From NCBI GenBank assembly GCA_947494445.1, contig CANLVD010000009.1:62001-126000 (forward strand): a stretch of 64,000 nt of DNA, in the 5' to 3' direction. Numbering within the stretch: the stretch's first letter is position 1; each line of letters starts with the position of its first letter. A model generated the notes under the pieces. It was not told where the DNA came from and searched no databases. It saw nothing but the letters and a program-made list of their open reading frames with translations. This document shows positions 45,358-54,707 of the stretch, piece after piece. Source of the stretch: an uncultured Paracoccaceae bacterium. Its GTDB lineage: Bacteria; Pseudomonadota; Alphaproteobacteria; Rhodobacterales; Rhodobacteraceae. Made by a program: the position numbers and the translations under genes.

Positions 45358-46059
45358 TCAACCGCGTCGCGTTGTGATCCAGCACCGATACCACAAGCTG
45401 CGAAACACGTCCTGAGGCGGGGAAAATCCCGCCTCATCAAACAGGGCCCTCATGCGCGCGACCGGAACCACCGGCAACTTCGGCACGGCCTCACATTCTA
45501 GCCGTATCGCGTTTGCATCAGCTCCTACCCGCGCCGCATGCGCCTGATAGGCAGGCACCAGCAGGGTAAACTCCTCAGGCGTGTCAAAGCACACATCCGC
45601 ATGGATCAGCAGGCCGCCGGGAACAAGAGCGTCCCTAATGCGTCTCAGATAGGTCAGCTTTGCCCCATCATCTGCCAGATGATGCATAACCATCAGCGAT
45701 GTGGCAGCGTCAAAACTCTGGTCGCGGGGAACATCTTCGGGTGTACCCACAATGAAGCGAACATCTTCTGACACGTCTGCGGCCTTAGCCACCGACCGCG
45801 CCAGATCCAGATTTTGTTCTGAAGGGTCCACAGCCAGAATCTGGCACGCAAGACCGGCTTTCGCGATCTCCTCGATCTCCCGACCGCCACCGGCACCCAC
45901 GATCAAAACATGCCGCTGGTGCCCGACCTGACCGGCAATCAGCGCAGGCACCAGCCGGTACAACGCATCAAGACCGGGCACGCTGTCCTGCAAGGCCCGG
46001 TACATTGCAAGCCGGGCAAGGACCCTGTCTTGGGCCTGAGGGGGTTCGTCCTGTGTCAT
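45358..46059 (-). CDS. Class I SAM-dependent methyltransferase
   Basis: 233 residues. Motif I VLIVGAGGGREIEEIAKAG near residue 50, LAVDPSEQNLDLA, and VMHHLADDGAKL with ALVPGGLLIHADVC. Resembles tellurite-resistance/ubiquinone-type methyltransferases, without a specific substrate. Converges on the ubiK-like gene (18 bases). Confidence 0.8.
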   Translation of the reverse strand: MTQDEPPQAQDRVLARLAMYRALQDSVPGLDALYRLVPALIAGQVGHQRHVLIVGAGGGREIEEIAKAGLACQILAVDPSEQNLDLARSVAKAADVSEDVRFIVGTPEDVPRDQSFDAATSLMVMHHLADDGAKLTYLRRIRDALVPGGLLIHADVCFDTPEEFTLLVPAYQAHAARVGADANAIRLECEAVPKLPVVPVARMRALFDEAGFSPPQDVFRSLWYRCWITTRRG

Positions 46060-46789
46060 CTCAAGGCAACCATTCTTTCGTCGTGGTCAAATGCAGCGGT
46101 CAAAGTCTTGTCCTCCCGCACCGGTTTGTGAAGACGTTTTCGCGAACGATCTGATTTGATCAAGGCATTCGAAACGGCTCGCCGACCGGTTAAATAACCA
46201 CCTGATGTCCAGGAGCTGTAACCCCCGCAGATTGCTCTTCCCTCGGCCAGCATCCACGCGATTCCATGACGCAGCTTACGTGTACGTCATCTATTCAACC
46301 CTAGGGGGGAAAGCCGGCGTTCGTTTCCCTCTATTTTTGAGGGGGGTGAGTCTGGCATTACGTGCGCGTCAGGTAGGTGGAAGCAGTTTCACACTGACAG
46401 GACCATGTTGCAGCCGTGTGACCGCGGCTCCGTGGTTATGAGCGTTCCGGGACGTGCCACGCGGATCCGGGTTGACGTGCCCCCACGACGTGGCTGCTGA
46501 CCGCAGAGGCAAATCCCCCTTGGCTCTGTGGTCAGCATTTGCTTCCGGGCTCATGCCGCTGAGGGGAAGCTGCAAGATTTATTCCCATCAGCAAGCCCCC
46601 TGACATCCACTAAAAGTTTACCAGTCCGGAACCCAGCGACACTTGGGGCCTTTCGGACCAAGGGCTGATCTTTGAGGGGATTTGAGGTCAGTCCGATGAC
46701 GTGTGCTGCGGCCGCACGAGGGGTGAGTGGCGACCGCAACACAACGTCCGGTCACGGGCCGATGCTCAGGGCATCGCTCGTGACCGTGC
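46060..46789. other. Gene-free interval with hairpins
   Basis: 730 bases with no convincing coding frame. Two good hairpins are visible: 46495-46537 (14 bp, TGCTGACCGCAGAG against CTCTGTGGTCAGCA, one wobble) and 46749-46786 (CGGTCACG/CGTGACCG outer, GATGC/GCATC inner). Neither has a T tract. Could contain an RNA gene or be decayed foreign DNA. I could not match a known RNA. Confidence 0.5.
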
Positions 46790-47278
46790 TTATTTGGCGG
46801 TTTCATCCTCAAGATGCAACTTCATCTCCATCAGAACATGCTGAATTTGCCGGGTTTCCGTCAGCAAACGCTTCGCTTCGTTCAATGAGATGATCCCATC
46901 CTCGATGGAATGGTTGTATTCGGCCATCAGATTCGCAAACCTCTGGGACAGGCGCACGACATCGGTGTTCAGACCCCCTTCGGACTGCACCTTGGTGGGA
47001 TCATATTCCAGCACGATCAACTGCAAATCCGCCAGCGCCTTGGTGACGTGAGGGAAACTTGCCTCAGTCTCCAGCGCTGCCACCACATCGACCGGCATGA
47101 AGCGGTCCGCATGTTCGGGTGAAGTTGAAAAATACCGACCCAGTGTGGCCTTCGATTTGCCAGAAATCTGACAGGCCTTTTCATAACCCAGATCCTTGAT
47201 CAGGGCTTCGGTGTGCGATTTTAGATAAGCACCCCGTGAGGGGCCTTTAGGCACGCCAACCACATCTTTTTCGTCCAT
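46790..47278 (-). CDS. Small HTH-like regulatory protein, possibly phage-derived
   Basis: 162 residues, family not recognised. A helix-turn-helix-like stretch (LGYEKACQISGKSKATLGRYFS) near residue 30 is followed by a mainly helical region ending in a charged helix (IQHVLMEMKLHLEDETAK). It resembles phage CII-type regulators in layout. Isolated between two gene-poor intervals. Function unknown. Confidence 0.65.
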   Translation of the reverse strand: MDEKDVVGVPKGPSRGAYLKSHTEALIKDLGYEKACQISGKSKATLGRYFSTSPEHADRFMPVDVVAALETEASFPHVTKALADLQLIVLEYDPTKVQSEGGLNTDVVRLSQRFANLMAEYNHSIEDGIISLNEAKRLLTETRQIQHVLMEMKLHLEDETAK

Positions 47279-47726
47279 AGGTCTGACTGTCCCGCTTTTG
47301 TTGATGGGGGGAAAGCGATTGAGCGTTTCCCCTTATGACCGTTACCCACTTCTGCGACTTTCCTATTAACGACGAAACAAGGTGCAACGTAAAGAGTTAG
47401 TCGTTTTCAAGAACCTCTGAGAGATGTCCCCCAGGACCTAGCTCAGGGACCCCGAGCGCGAAAGGATGAGATCGGGGCTCACTTCACCCCTTTCGCAAAA
47501 AGGGGCCGCAGACCGACTTCACCTACCCACGACAGTCTGCGGTCCCGTCCTTGTTCCAAGCCCATCAGCACAAGGTATCCACCCCTGATCATCAGGGGCT
47601 GATGGGCGGCTGTGTGTCGTCGTTTCAAGTTGTGTGCCGGTGCGGCCTGTGATGTTGCGTGCACCTTTGTCTGATCGCTGCGCCCAAGCTTGACGCAGCG
47701 CCTGCCAGATGGCTAATGCCCGGGCT
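47279..47726. other. Gene-free interval with clustered hairpins
   Basis: About 450 bases without a convincing gene. Three perfect inverted repeats follow each other: 47487-47505 (CCCCTTT/AAAGGGG), 47506-47543 (CCGCAGAC/GTCTGCGG), and 47561-47608 (GCCCATCAG/CTGATGGGC enclosing CCCCTGA-TCA-TCAGGGG). They lie between the HTH gene and thymidine kinase and could be a leader RNA for the latter. Confidence 0.55.
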
Positions 47727-48308
47727 ATGGCCAAACTCTATTTCAATTATTCCACCATGAATGCGGGCAAGAGCACGGTGCTCCTGCAAGCGTCCTATAA
47801 CTACATCGAACGCGGGATGGAGACATATCTGCTGACCGCCAATTTTGATGACCGCAGCGGACCGGGCAAGATTGCCAGCCGGATCGGCATTTCAGCGGAT
47901 GCAGACACTTTCGGATCCGAGACGGATCTCTTCGCCAAGATCAAAACGCGGCTGGAGGCGGGCAAGATCGCCTGCGTGCTGATCGACGAAGCGCAATGGA
48001 TGAGCGAGGCGCAGGTCTGGCAACTTGCTCGTGCGGTCGACGATCTGGGCGTGCCGGTTATGTGCTATGGGCTGCGGGTGGATTTTCAGGGCAAGCTTTT
48101 CCCCGGCTCGGCCACTTTGTTGGCGCTGGCCGACGAGATGCGCGAGATCCGCACCATCTGCCATTGCGGGCGCAAGGCCACCATGGTGGTGCGCATGGGG
48201 GCTGATGGCAAGGCTCTGCGGGATGGTCCGCAGGTGCAGGTCGGCGGCAATGAGACCTATGTCTCGCTCTGCCGCATCCACTGGCGCGAGGCCGTGGGCG
48301 ACCGCTGA
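47727..48308 (+). CDS. tdk: Thymidine kinase
   Basis: Phosphorylates thymidine with ATP for pyrimidine salvage. 193 residues. P-loop YSTMNAGKST near residue 10, lid region, CVLIDEAQW (Walker-B Asp/Glu), and a C-terminal zinc pair CHCGRKA. The frame is open 6 codons further, but ATG 47727 gives the standard MAKLYF start. Confidence 0.94.
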   Translation: MAKLYFNYSTMNAGKSTVLLQASYNYIERGMETYLLTANFDDRSGPGKIASRIGISADADTFGSETDLFAKIKTRLEAGKIACVLIDEAQWMSEAQVWQLARAVDDLGVPVMCYGLRVDFQGKLFPGSATLLALADEMREIRTICHCGRKATMVVRMGADGKALRDGPQVQVGGNETYVSLCRIHWREAVGDR

Positions 48309-48322
48309 AGTGGCCGACGGGG

Positions 48323-48935
48323 TCAGCTGTCGAATGCCTCCGGTGACAGCTTTCCAGCCGTCAAAAGATGTTGCAGCGTATAGGCCACCGACAGCGCGTC
48401 ATCCCGCGCGTCATGTCCTCTGAGGGGCGGGTGATCAACGCCATAGTAATCCGCCAGCTTGTTGCTTGGAGTGCGCACGAGATCCTCCATCGGCATGCCT
48501 GCCTCAAGCAGCAACCTGACCGCATTGGCGAACCGCTGCGGTGGAATGCTGGGCGGGATCCCTGCCACGTAAGCGCTGATGGCAACCATGTTCAGCTCAT
48601 CCTTGCCCCAAGGACCAGAAGCGCGCGCCGTCTGAAAAGGCATCAACACGCGCAAGCGCATCCGCCAATGGCACGCCCTCGGCTTCAATGATCTCGTTTG
48701 TGATGCCGGTCAATCTGGTGAAAAACGGATCAAGCGCGTAGCGTTTGCCGTAGCGATCCCGCGGCACAACGTGATCCATATGCGTGTCCAGTATCGGGAA
48801 ATCACCTTCCAGACCCAGCTTGACGGCCCCAATCTGTGCAATCACCGGATCGGGATCATGGGCTGCACACCAGAACCGGCGTTGCGAGCCTTCCAGGCAG
48901 ACAAACTCACAATCGAAAATGATGGCAGTTTTCAT
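48323..48935 (-). pseudogene. DEDDh-type 3'-5' exonuclease, split by a one-base insertion
   Basis: The first part (from ATG 48935, starting MKTAIIFDCEF, with the D-x-E of an exonuclease) runs to FWSLGQG and stops. The rest is in the next frame (KDELNMVAISAYVAGIPP, ending with GHDARDDALSVAYTL, the H..D of the DEDDh motif). Dropping one base at 48610-48611 (plus strand) joins them as FWSWGKDELNM and gives 203 residues. The cause may be a true mutation, a sequencing error in a short homopolymer, or frameshifting. Homology is inferred from the motifs. Confidence 0.8.
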
Positions 48936-48991
48936 ACTGATGTTGTCCCGTCGATCAATGCGTGATGACAGAGCCTTACACCAATGCCCGC

Positions 48992-49603
48992 CTATTTGCG
49001 AAACGTCGCATTGAAGGCGATGGTCACCCGTTCGGCATCCGTCTCGTTGGGATAGACCCAATGCACCAGATAGGACGGGAACAGAATGATTTCTCCCGCT
49101 GCCGGTCTGATCCGCTTTTTCAGCCGGAACGCGCTGGTCTTCAGGATCTCCCAATGGGGCAGGTCCACGCGCGGGGCGACAAATTCGATCATCCCCGATG
49201 ATCCATCTTCCGTGTCGGGCTGCGAGACATAATAGACGCCCGACCAATGCGCGCCGGGATGGGTGTGCGGCGCGTTATACCCGCCTTGGGGGTTCACGTT
49301 CATCCAGCCGAACAGCTTCATTTTCAGCGTTTCGGGATCAACCTTATTGGTCAGTTTCCGCGTGGCGGTCAGAACCGACATTTCGGCCGCCGCGCGCAGA
49401 TCAATGATGCAATCGGACTGTCTGGCAAACAGATTACCCGTCGAATGCCAGCCGCGCCTGTTGGATTTGGACACACCACCATCCTCGGCCCGCATGGCCG
49501 CACCCTCTGCCAGAAGGGCTGCGTTAAGGTCTTCGTGATCAGCCACCTGAAAGCGCAACAACGGTGACGAGAAGAGCTTTTCGAACTTGGTTTCCGAGAT
49601 CAT
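48992..49603 (-). CDS. 2OG-Fe(II) oxygenase, TIGR02466-like
   Basis: 203 residues, a double-stranded beta-helix fold. Iron-binding His residues are in APHTHPGAHWSGVYYV near residue 115, and a late LVHWVYPN carries the third His. Conserved FGWMNVNPQGG resembles the putative 2OG-Fe(II) oxygenase family found in marine bacteria and phages. ATG 49603 with GAGAGGAT upstream. Substrate unknown. It runs in the same direction as the broken exonuclease, 57 bases before it. Confidence 0.82.
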   Translation of the reverse strand: MISETKFEKLFSSPLLRFQVADHEDLNAALLAEGAAMRAEDGGVSKSNRRGWHSTGNLFARQSDCIIDLRAAAEMSVLTATRKLTNKVDPETLKMKLFGWMNVNPQGGYNAPHTHPGAHWSGVYYVSQPDTEDGSSGMIEFVAPRVDLPHWEILKTSAFRLKKRIRPAAGEIILFPSYLVHWVYPNETDAERVTIAFNATFRK

Positions 49604-49789
49604 TTGGCGATCCTCTCCCTTCGGGTCCGGGCCTGCAGAAATCCCGGCCCTCACGTGTCGCAGTCGGTCTGTCCGACATTAATCGCTCCGGGGATCCTCG
49701 TCACGCCCTCATGCCCGCCCGGCCAATGACCGGACAGGCTTCACATCTGGCCGGACGGGTGGTCAAGACCCACCCGGGTCAGAACAGGC

Positions 49790-50269
49790 TCATTTCAACC
49801 GATAGCTTTCGTGGCATCCGCCGCAGGATTTGCCGACGTCGCCCATCGCTCCGCGCAGGGCATCAAGACCACCGCCTGCGGCAGCTTCCAAGGCCATAGC
49901 CGCTGCACCGAAGGCCATGCCTTTTTCACCCACGGTGCTGCCAGCGGCCCAGATCGCAGGGGCGGCTTTGGTCGTGTCCAGTCCAAGGGCTTCGCTGTCG
50001 GAGCCCTGGGGCCACAGCCGCGACTGATCCATCCGCGACAGGGCAGCCAGATTTCCAGCGGCAGCCGATGCGGCAGTCGCGTCATAGTCAACCTCGCCCT
50101 TGGCCATAGCGCCCAGCAATCCCATGTTGAACGCATAAAGCGTCATCTGCGATTGCCGCGCCTTGACCGCAGCCTCAATCGCCTTGTCCGCGTGACCATC
50201 GCCAATGGCCGAAGTCGCCATGACGGCAGCGACCAACACGCCACCAAACCCCATCACTTCAATTTTCAT
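49790..50269 (-). CDS. Cytochrome c'/c556-type protein
   Basis: 159 residues with a signal peptide (ending ATSAIGDGHA). The haem site CGGCHESYR is near the C-terminus, as in class II cytochromes c. Four-helix bundle expected. ATG 50269 is chosen because GGGAGG lies 7 bases before it; 50275 is too close. Divergent from the LysR-type gene across 90 bases, which may control it. Confidence 0.86.
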   Translation of the reverse strand: MKIEVMGFGGVLVAAVMATSAIGDGHADKAIEAAVKARQSQMTLYAFNMGLLGAMAKGEVDYDATAASAAAGNLAALSRMDQSRLWPQGSDSEALGLDTTKAAPAIWAAGSTVGEKGMAFGAAAMALEAAAGGGLDALRGAMGDVGKSCGGCHESYRLK

Positions 50270-50359
50270 CTGCATGCCTCCCAAAATTGTCTATGTCTCC
50301 AGTCTATCTGTGTGTTTAATCCAAGGAAGTGAGAATAATTGCGGAGCACCTCTTAGTTT

Positions 50360-51217
50360 ATGCACAACTCAAGCTGGGATAACCTGCGCTATGTTCTGGC
50401 CGTGATCGAGGCTGGATCGGTCAGTGGAGCCGCGCGCGATCTGGGCGTGAACCACGCGACCGTTCTGCGCCGGATTGCTGCGTTCGAGACCGGTTACGGC
50501 GGTGCCATCTTCGACAAAAGCGCCAACGGATACCGCCTGCTGCCCGGTAAGGATGCACTGGTGCGCGCCATTCAGGACGTCGAGAAAAGTGTCCTGACCG
50601 TCGAGCGGCTGATGCAGGGCGCGAACCCGATGCTGGGCGGTCTTGTGCGCATTTCGTCAACCGACACGATCTGCCAGTATCTGTTGCCCGAAGTTCTGCA
50701 AACCCTGCGGGACAAGGCCCCGCAACTGGAAATCGAATTGCTGAGCAACAACAGCCATCTCAATTTCGCACGGATGGAGGCTGATCTTTTTGTACGCCCG
50801 GCGATGACCATACCTGATGACATGATTGCCGAACCGGCGGCGGAACTGGTGTTCAGGGCCTATGCGACCTCGGCGGATCTCGACACGTGGTTCGGCCTCA
50901 AAGGCCCATTGGCCAAATCAGCAGCGGCAAGCTGGTTGACGCGCAACATCCCCGCAGGAGCGTTGATCTCGGGCAGCGACAGTTTCATCGTCCTTTCGCG
51001 CATGGCCTGCGCCGGAACGGGGATCGCGATCCTACCGTCATTTGTTGGCGAAAGTGTCCGTGAGCTTGTCCATCTGCCCCAAAAGATGCCGGACATCCGC
51101 GTTCCGATCTGGGTCGGCACCCATCAGGACCTGCGCGACAGCCTCAGGATTGAGGCTGTGCGCAAATGCGTTGTCGCTCATCTCTCCGAAGGCAAGGCCG
51201 GTCCGGGGATCACCTGA
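50360..51217 (+). CDS. LysR-family transcriptional regulator
   Basis: 285 residues. N-terminal winged HTH (WDNLRYVLAVIEAGSVSGAARDLGVNHATVLRRIAAFE) and a substrate-binding domain (GLVRISSTDTICQYLLPEVL, late ILPSFVGES). It starts 75 bases from the divergent cytochrome c' gene start region, and LysR proteins typically regulate a divergent neighbour. It converges on carB with 9 bases between stops. Confidence 0.92.
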   Translation: MHNSSWDNLRYVLAVIEAGSVSGAARDLGVNHATVLRRIAAFETGYGGAIFDKSANGYRLLPGKDALVRAIQDVEKSVLTVERLMQGANPMLGGLVRISSTDTICQYLLPEVLQTLRDKAPQLEIELLSNNSHLNFARMEADLFVRPAMTIPDDMIAEPAAELVFRAYATSADLDTWFGLKGPLAKSAAASWLTRNIPAGALISGSDSFIVLSRMACAGTGIAILPSFVGESVRELVHLPQKMPDIRVPIWVGTHQDLRDSLRIEAVRKCVVAHLSEGKAGPGIT

Positions 51218-51226
51218 CCCCCGGCC

Positions 51227-54200
51227 TCAGAGCTTGGCAAATTCCTGCAACGCCATGACGTCCAGACCGCCATCTTCACGGTCCTTCATCGCGCGCGCGG
51301 CCGCCCGGCTGCCAGCGGCAGTCGTGTAGTACGGAATGCGGTCATAAAGCGCGACCGAGCGGATTTCGCGACTGTCCGAAATCGACTGCGCACCTTCAGT
51401 GGTATTGAACAGCAACTGCACCCGCCCGTCCTTCAGCGCATCCACGATGTCGGGACGCCCCTCATAGACCTTGTTGATGACCTCGGATGTGATCCCCAGC
51501 GTCTCAAGCCAGTCTGCCGTGCCGCGGGTTGCCAGAATGTGGAAGCCCAGATCGCTGACCACCTGAACCGCCTCGGCCATGATCGGCCCTTTGTCGGCGT
51601 CCTTGACCGACACGAAAACCGTGCCCTCGCGCGGCAGATCAGTGCCCGCACCAAGCTGCGATTTCAGGAAGGCGCGCGAGAAGGTCGTGTCCAGCCCCAT
51701 CACCTCACCGGTGGAGCGCATCTCGGGGCCAAGCAGCGTATCGACACCGGGGAAGCGCGCAAACGGCAGCACCGCTTCCTTGACCGCCACATGCGGCGTG
51801 TCGGGTGACACAAGCGCCTGCTCCGACAAGGGCGCACCGGCCATGACGCGCGCAGCAATCGCCGCGATGGGCGAGCCGGTGGCCTTGGCCACAAACGGCA
51901 CGGTGCGCGAGGCCCGTGGGTTCACTTCCAGAACGTAGATCACGTCGTCCTTGATCGCGAACTGCACGTTCATCAGACCAACCACATTCAGTCCCAGCGC
52001 CAGCGCACGGGTCTGGTCCTTGAGCCGAGCAATCATCTCGGCACTCAGCGAATATGGCGGCAGCGAACAGGCACTGTCGCCCGAATGCACGCCTGCCTCC
52101 TCGATATGCTCCATGACACCTGCCACATGCACATCTGTGCCATCACACAGTGCATCCACATCAACCTCGACCGCGCCGGTCAGATAGCTGTCGAGCAGCA
52201 CGGGGCTGTCACCGGACACCACGACCGCATCGCGGATGTAGCGCTTGAGGTGGTCATCATCGCGCACGATCTCCATCGCGCGCCCGCCCAGAACATAGGA
52301 CGGGCGGATCACCAGCGGATAGCCGACCTGCTGGGCGATCTCGAACGCTTCATCATCGGAATGCGCAATGCCATTGACCGGTTGCTTGAGGTCGAGCTTT
52401 TCAAGCAACTGCTGGAACCGCTCCCGGTCCTCGGCCAGATCGATCGCATCGGGCGTGGTGCCAAGGATCGGGATGCCCTCGGCCTCCAGCGCCCGCGCGA
52501 GTTTCAGCGGGGTCTGCCCGCCAAACTGCACGATCACCCCATGCAGCGTGCCGTTCTCCCGCTCGACCCGCAGGATTTCCAGCACCGTCTCAATGGTCAG
52601 TGGCTCGAAATACAGACGGTCGGACGTGTCATAGTCGGTCGAGACCGTCTCGGGGTTGCAGTTGACCATGATCGTCTCATAGCCCGCATCCGTCAGCGCA
52701 AAACAGGCGTGACAGCAGCAGTAGTCAAACTCGATCCCCTGACCGATCCGGTTCGGGCCACCGCCCAGAATCACGACCTTCTTGGCATCAGATGGCCGCG
52801 CTTCGCACTCGACCTCGCCCATCGCATCGACCTCATAGGTCGAATACATATAAGGTGTCTGCGCCTCGAACTCGGCCGCACAGGTGTCGATCCGCTTGAA
52901 GGCCGCATTCACGTCCAGACGCCTGCGCGCCTTGCGCACCTCGGTCTCGCTCAGGCCGGTCAGAATGCCGATGCGGGCATCCGAAAAGCCCATGATCTTG
53001 AGATGCCGCATTCCGTCTGCGGTCTCTGGCAGGCCGGAGGCGCGAACATCCGCCTCAACGTCCAGAATTTCGCGAATGCGCTCAAGGAACCACGGATCAA
53101 ACTTGGTCACGCCTGCCACATCGGCCACGCTCAGACCCTCGCGCATGGCCTGTGCGATGGTCCGCATCCGGTCCGGTGTCTGCTTGGAAATCGCGGCGAT
53201 CAGGGCCGCGCGCCGGTCATCGCCGGGAATGTCGATCTCGTCAAAGCCGGTCAGACCCGTCTCCATCGAGGCAAGCGCCTTCTGCACGCTTTCATGGAAG
53301 GTCCGGCCAATGGCCATGGCCTCGCCCACGGATTTCATCGCCGTGGTCAGGTTCGGCTCGGAGCCAGGGAATTTCTCGAAGGCAAAGCGCGGGATCTTGG
53401 TGACCACATAGTCAATCGTCGGCTCGAAGCTCGCAGGCGTGACCTTTGTGATGTCATTGTCCAGCTCGTCCAGCGTATAGCCCACGGCCAGCTTGGCCGC
53501 GATCTTGGCAATCGGGAAGCCGGTCGCCTTGGACGCCAGCGCCGAGGAGCGCGACACCCGCGGGTTCATCTCGATCACCACCACGCGCCCGGTTTTGGGG
53601 TCGATGGCAAACTGAACGTTCGACCCGCCGGTTTCGACCCCGATCTCACGCAGCACGGCAATGGAGGCGTTGCGCAGGATCTGGTATTCCCGGTCGGTCA
53701 GCGTCAGGGCAGGGGCAACGGTGATCGAGTCGCCCGTATGCACGCCCATCGGATCGACGTTTTCGATGGAACAGACGATGATGCAATTGTCCGCCGTGTC
53801 GCGGACCACTTCCATCTCGTATTCTTTCCAGCCCAGCAGGCTTTCATCAATTAGGATCTGGCTGACCGGCGAGGCATCAAGGCCCGAGCGGCAGATCTTC
53901 TCATAATCGTCCTTGTTATAGGCAACCCCGCCCCCGGTGCCGCCCAGCGTGAAGGCAGGTCGGATGATCGCGGGCAGGCCGACATAGTCAATCGCGGCCA
54001 TGCACTCTTCGATGGTGTTGGCAATCGTGGCCTTGGGGTTTTCCAGACCGATCCGGTCCATCGCCTCGCGAAACAGCTTGCGGTCTTCTGCCATTTCAAT
54101 GGCATCGCGCTTGGCGCCGATCAGCTCGACCCCGAATTTTTCAAGCACACCCAGATCATCGAGCGCCAGAGCCGTGTTCAGACCGGTCTGGCCTCCCATG

Positions 54201-54466
54201 GTCGGCAGCAGCGCGTCCGGGCGTTCCTTTTCGATGATCTTGGCGACCATCTCGGGCGTGATCGGCTCGACATAAGTGGCATCTGCAAGACCGGGGTCGG
54301 TCATGATCGTGGCGGGGTTGGAGTTCACCAGAATGATCCGGTAGCCTTCCTCGCGCAGCGCCTTGCAGGCCTGTGCGCCGGAATAGTCGAATTCGCAGGC
54401 CTGTCCGATAACAATTGGCCCGGCACCGATGATCATGATGGAGTGAATGTCATCTCTTCTGGGCAT
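51227..54466 (-). CDS. carB: Carbamoyl-phosphate synthase large subunit
   Basis: 1079 residues (E. coli 1073). Makes carbamoyl phosphate for arginine and pyrimidines, using ammonia from CarA. Two ATP-grasp halves: first starting [20 protein letters not shown], second with [20 protein letters not shown], plus the C-terminal MGS-like allosteric domain. carA is not in the window. Confidence 0.97.
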   Translation of the reverse strand: MPRRDDIHSIMIIGAGPIVIGQACEFDYSGAQACKALREEGYRIILVNSNPATIMTDPGLADATYVEPITPEMVAKIIEKERPDALLPTMGGQTGLNTALALDDLGVLEKFGVELIGAKRDAIEMAEDRKLFREAMDRIGLENPKATIANTIEECMAAIDYVGLPAIIRPAFTLGGTGGGVAYNKDDYEKICRSGLDASPVSQILIDESLLGWKEYEMEVVRDTADNCIIVCSIENVDPMGVHTGDSITVAPALTLTDREYQILRNASIAVLREIGVETGGSNVQFAIDPKTGRVVVIEMNPRVSRSSALASKATGFPIAKIAAKLAVGYTLDELDNDITKVTPASFEPTIDYVVTKIPRFAFEKFPGSEPNLTTAMKSVGEAMAIGRTFHESVQKALASMETGLTGFDEIDIPGDDRRAALIAAISKQTPDRMRTIAQAMREGLSVADVAGVTKFDPWFLERIREILDVEADVRASGLPETADGMRHLKIMGFSDARIGILTGLSETEVRKARRRLDVNAAFKRIDTCAAEFEAQTPYMYSTYEVDAMGEVECEARPSDAKKVVILGGGPNRIGQGIEFDYCCCHACFALTDAGYETIMVNCNPETVSTDYDTSDRLYFEPLTIETVLEILRVERENGTLHGVIVQFGGQTPLKLARALEAEGIPILGTTPDAIDLAEDRERFQQLLEKLDLKQPVNGIAHSDDEAFEIAQQVGYPLVIRPSYVLGGRAMEIVRDDDHLKRYIRDAVVVSGDSPVLLDSYLTGAVEVDVDALCDGTDVHVAGVMEHIEEAGVHSGDSACSLPPYSLSAEMIARLKDQTRALALGLNVVGLMNVQFAIKDDVIYVLEVNPRASRTVPFVAKATGSPIAAIAARVMAGAPLSEQALVSPDTPHVAVKEAVLPFARFPGVDTLLGPEMRSTGEVMGLDTTFSRAFLKSQLGAGTDLPREGTVFVSVKDADKGPIMAEAVQVVSDLGFHILATRGTADWLETLGITSEVINKVYEGRPDIVDALKDGRVQLLFNTTEGAQSISDSREIRSVALYDRIPYYTTAAGSRAAARAMKDREDGGLDVMALQEFAKL

Positions 54467-54574
54467 GCGCCAACCTCTCAGGCCAAATCGCTGATGGCTT
54501 TAGATCAGCCGTGGCAGGCGTGCAAGGGGGCGGGTGGCTTTATCTTGGTTCGAACGCACTCTTGCAGGCGTCAT

Positions 54575-54607
54575 GCCGCCTCCGGCGGGGATATTTGGGC
54601 CAAGAAG
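54575..54607 (+). repeat. Short extragenic element, copy 4
   Basis: GCCGCCTCCGGCGGGGATATTTG then GGCCAAGAAG, same core as 36251-36281 but in the opposite orientation. It lies in the divergent gap between carB and aspS, upstream of aspS, where a terminator role for a gene end is not evident. Confidence 0.68.
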
Positions 54608-54707
54608 TGGGGGTCGAGAGCGCCTGCGCCACCCTCGCGCCCTTGACAAGCCATGGCCCGAGCGCCATGCAACCGCGACGCCAGAAATTGACCCTGCGAG
54701 GACCCTG

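Noticed and set aside
46368-46386. Stretch resembling the conserved core of SRP RNA
   Set aside because: The tetraloop and the GGAAG-GAAGCAG arrangement are incomplete and no flanking helix forms.
46205-46441. 78-codon frame in the gene-poor interval
   Set aside because: No domain, no start signal, composition not coding-like.
52085-53854. 589-codon frame antisense to carB
   Set aside because: Shadow of carB; no domain and no start signal.
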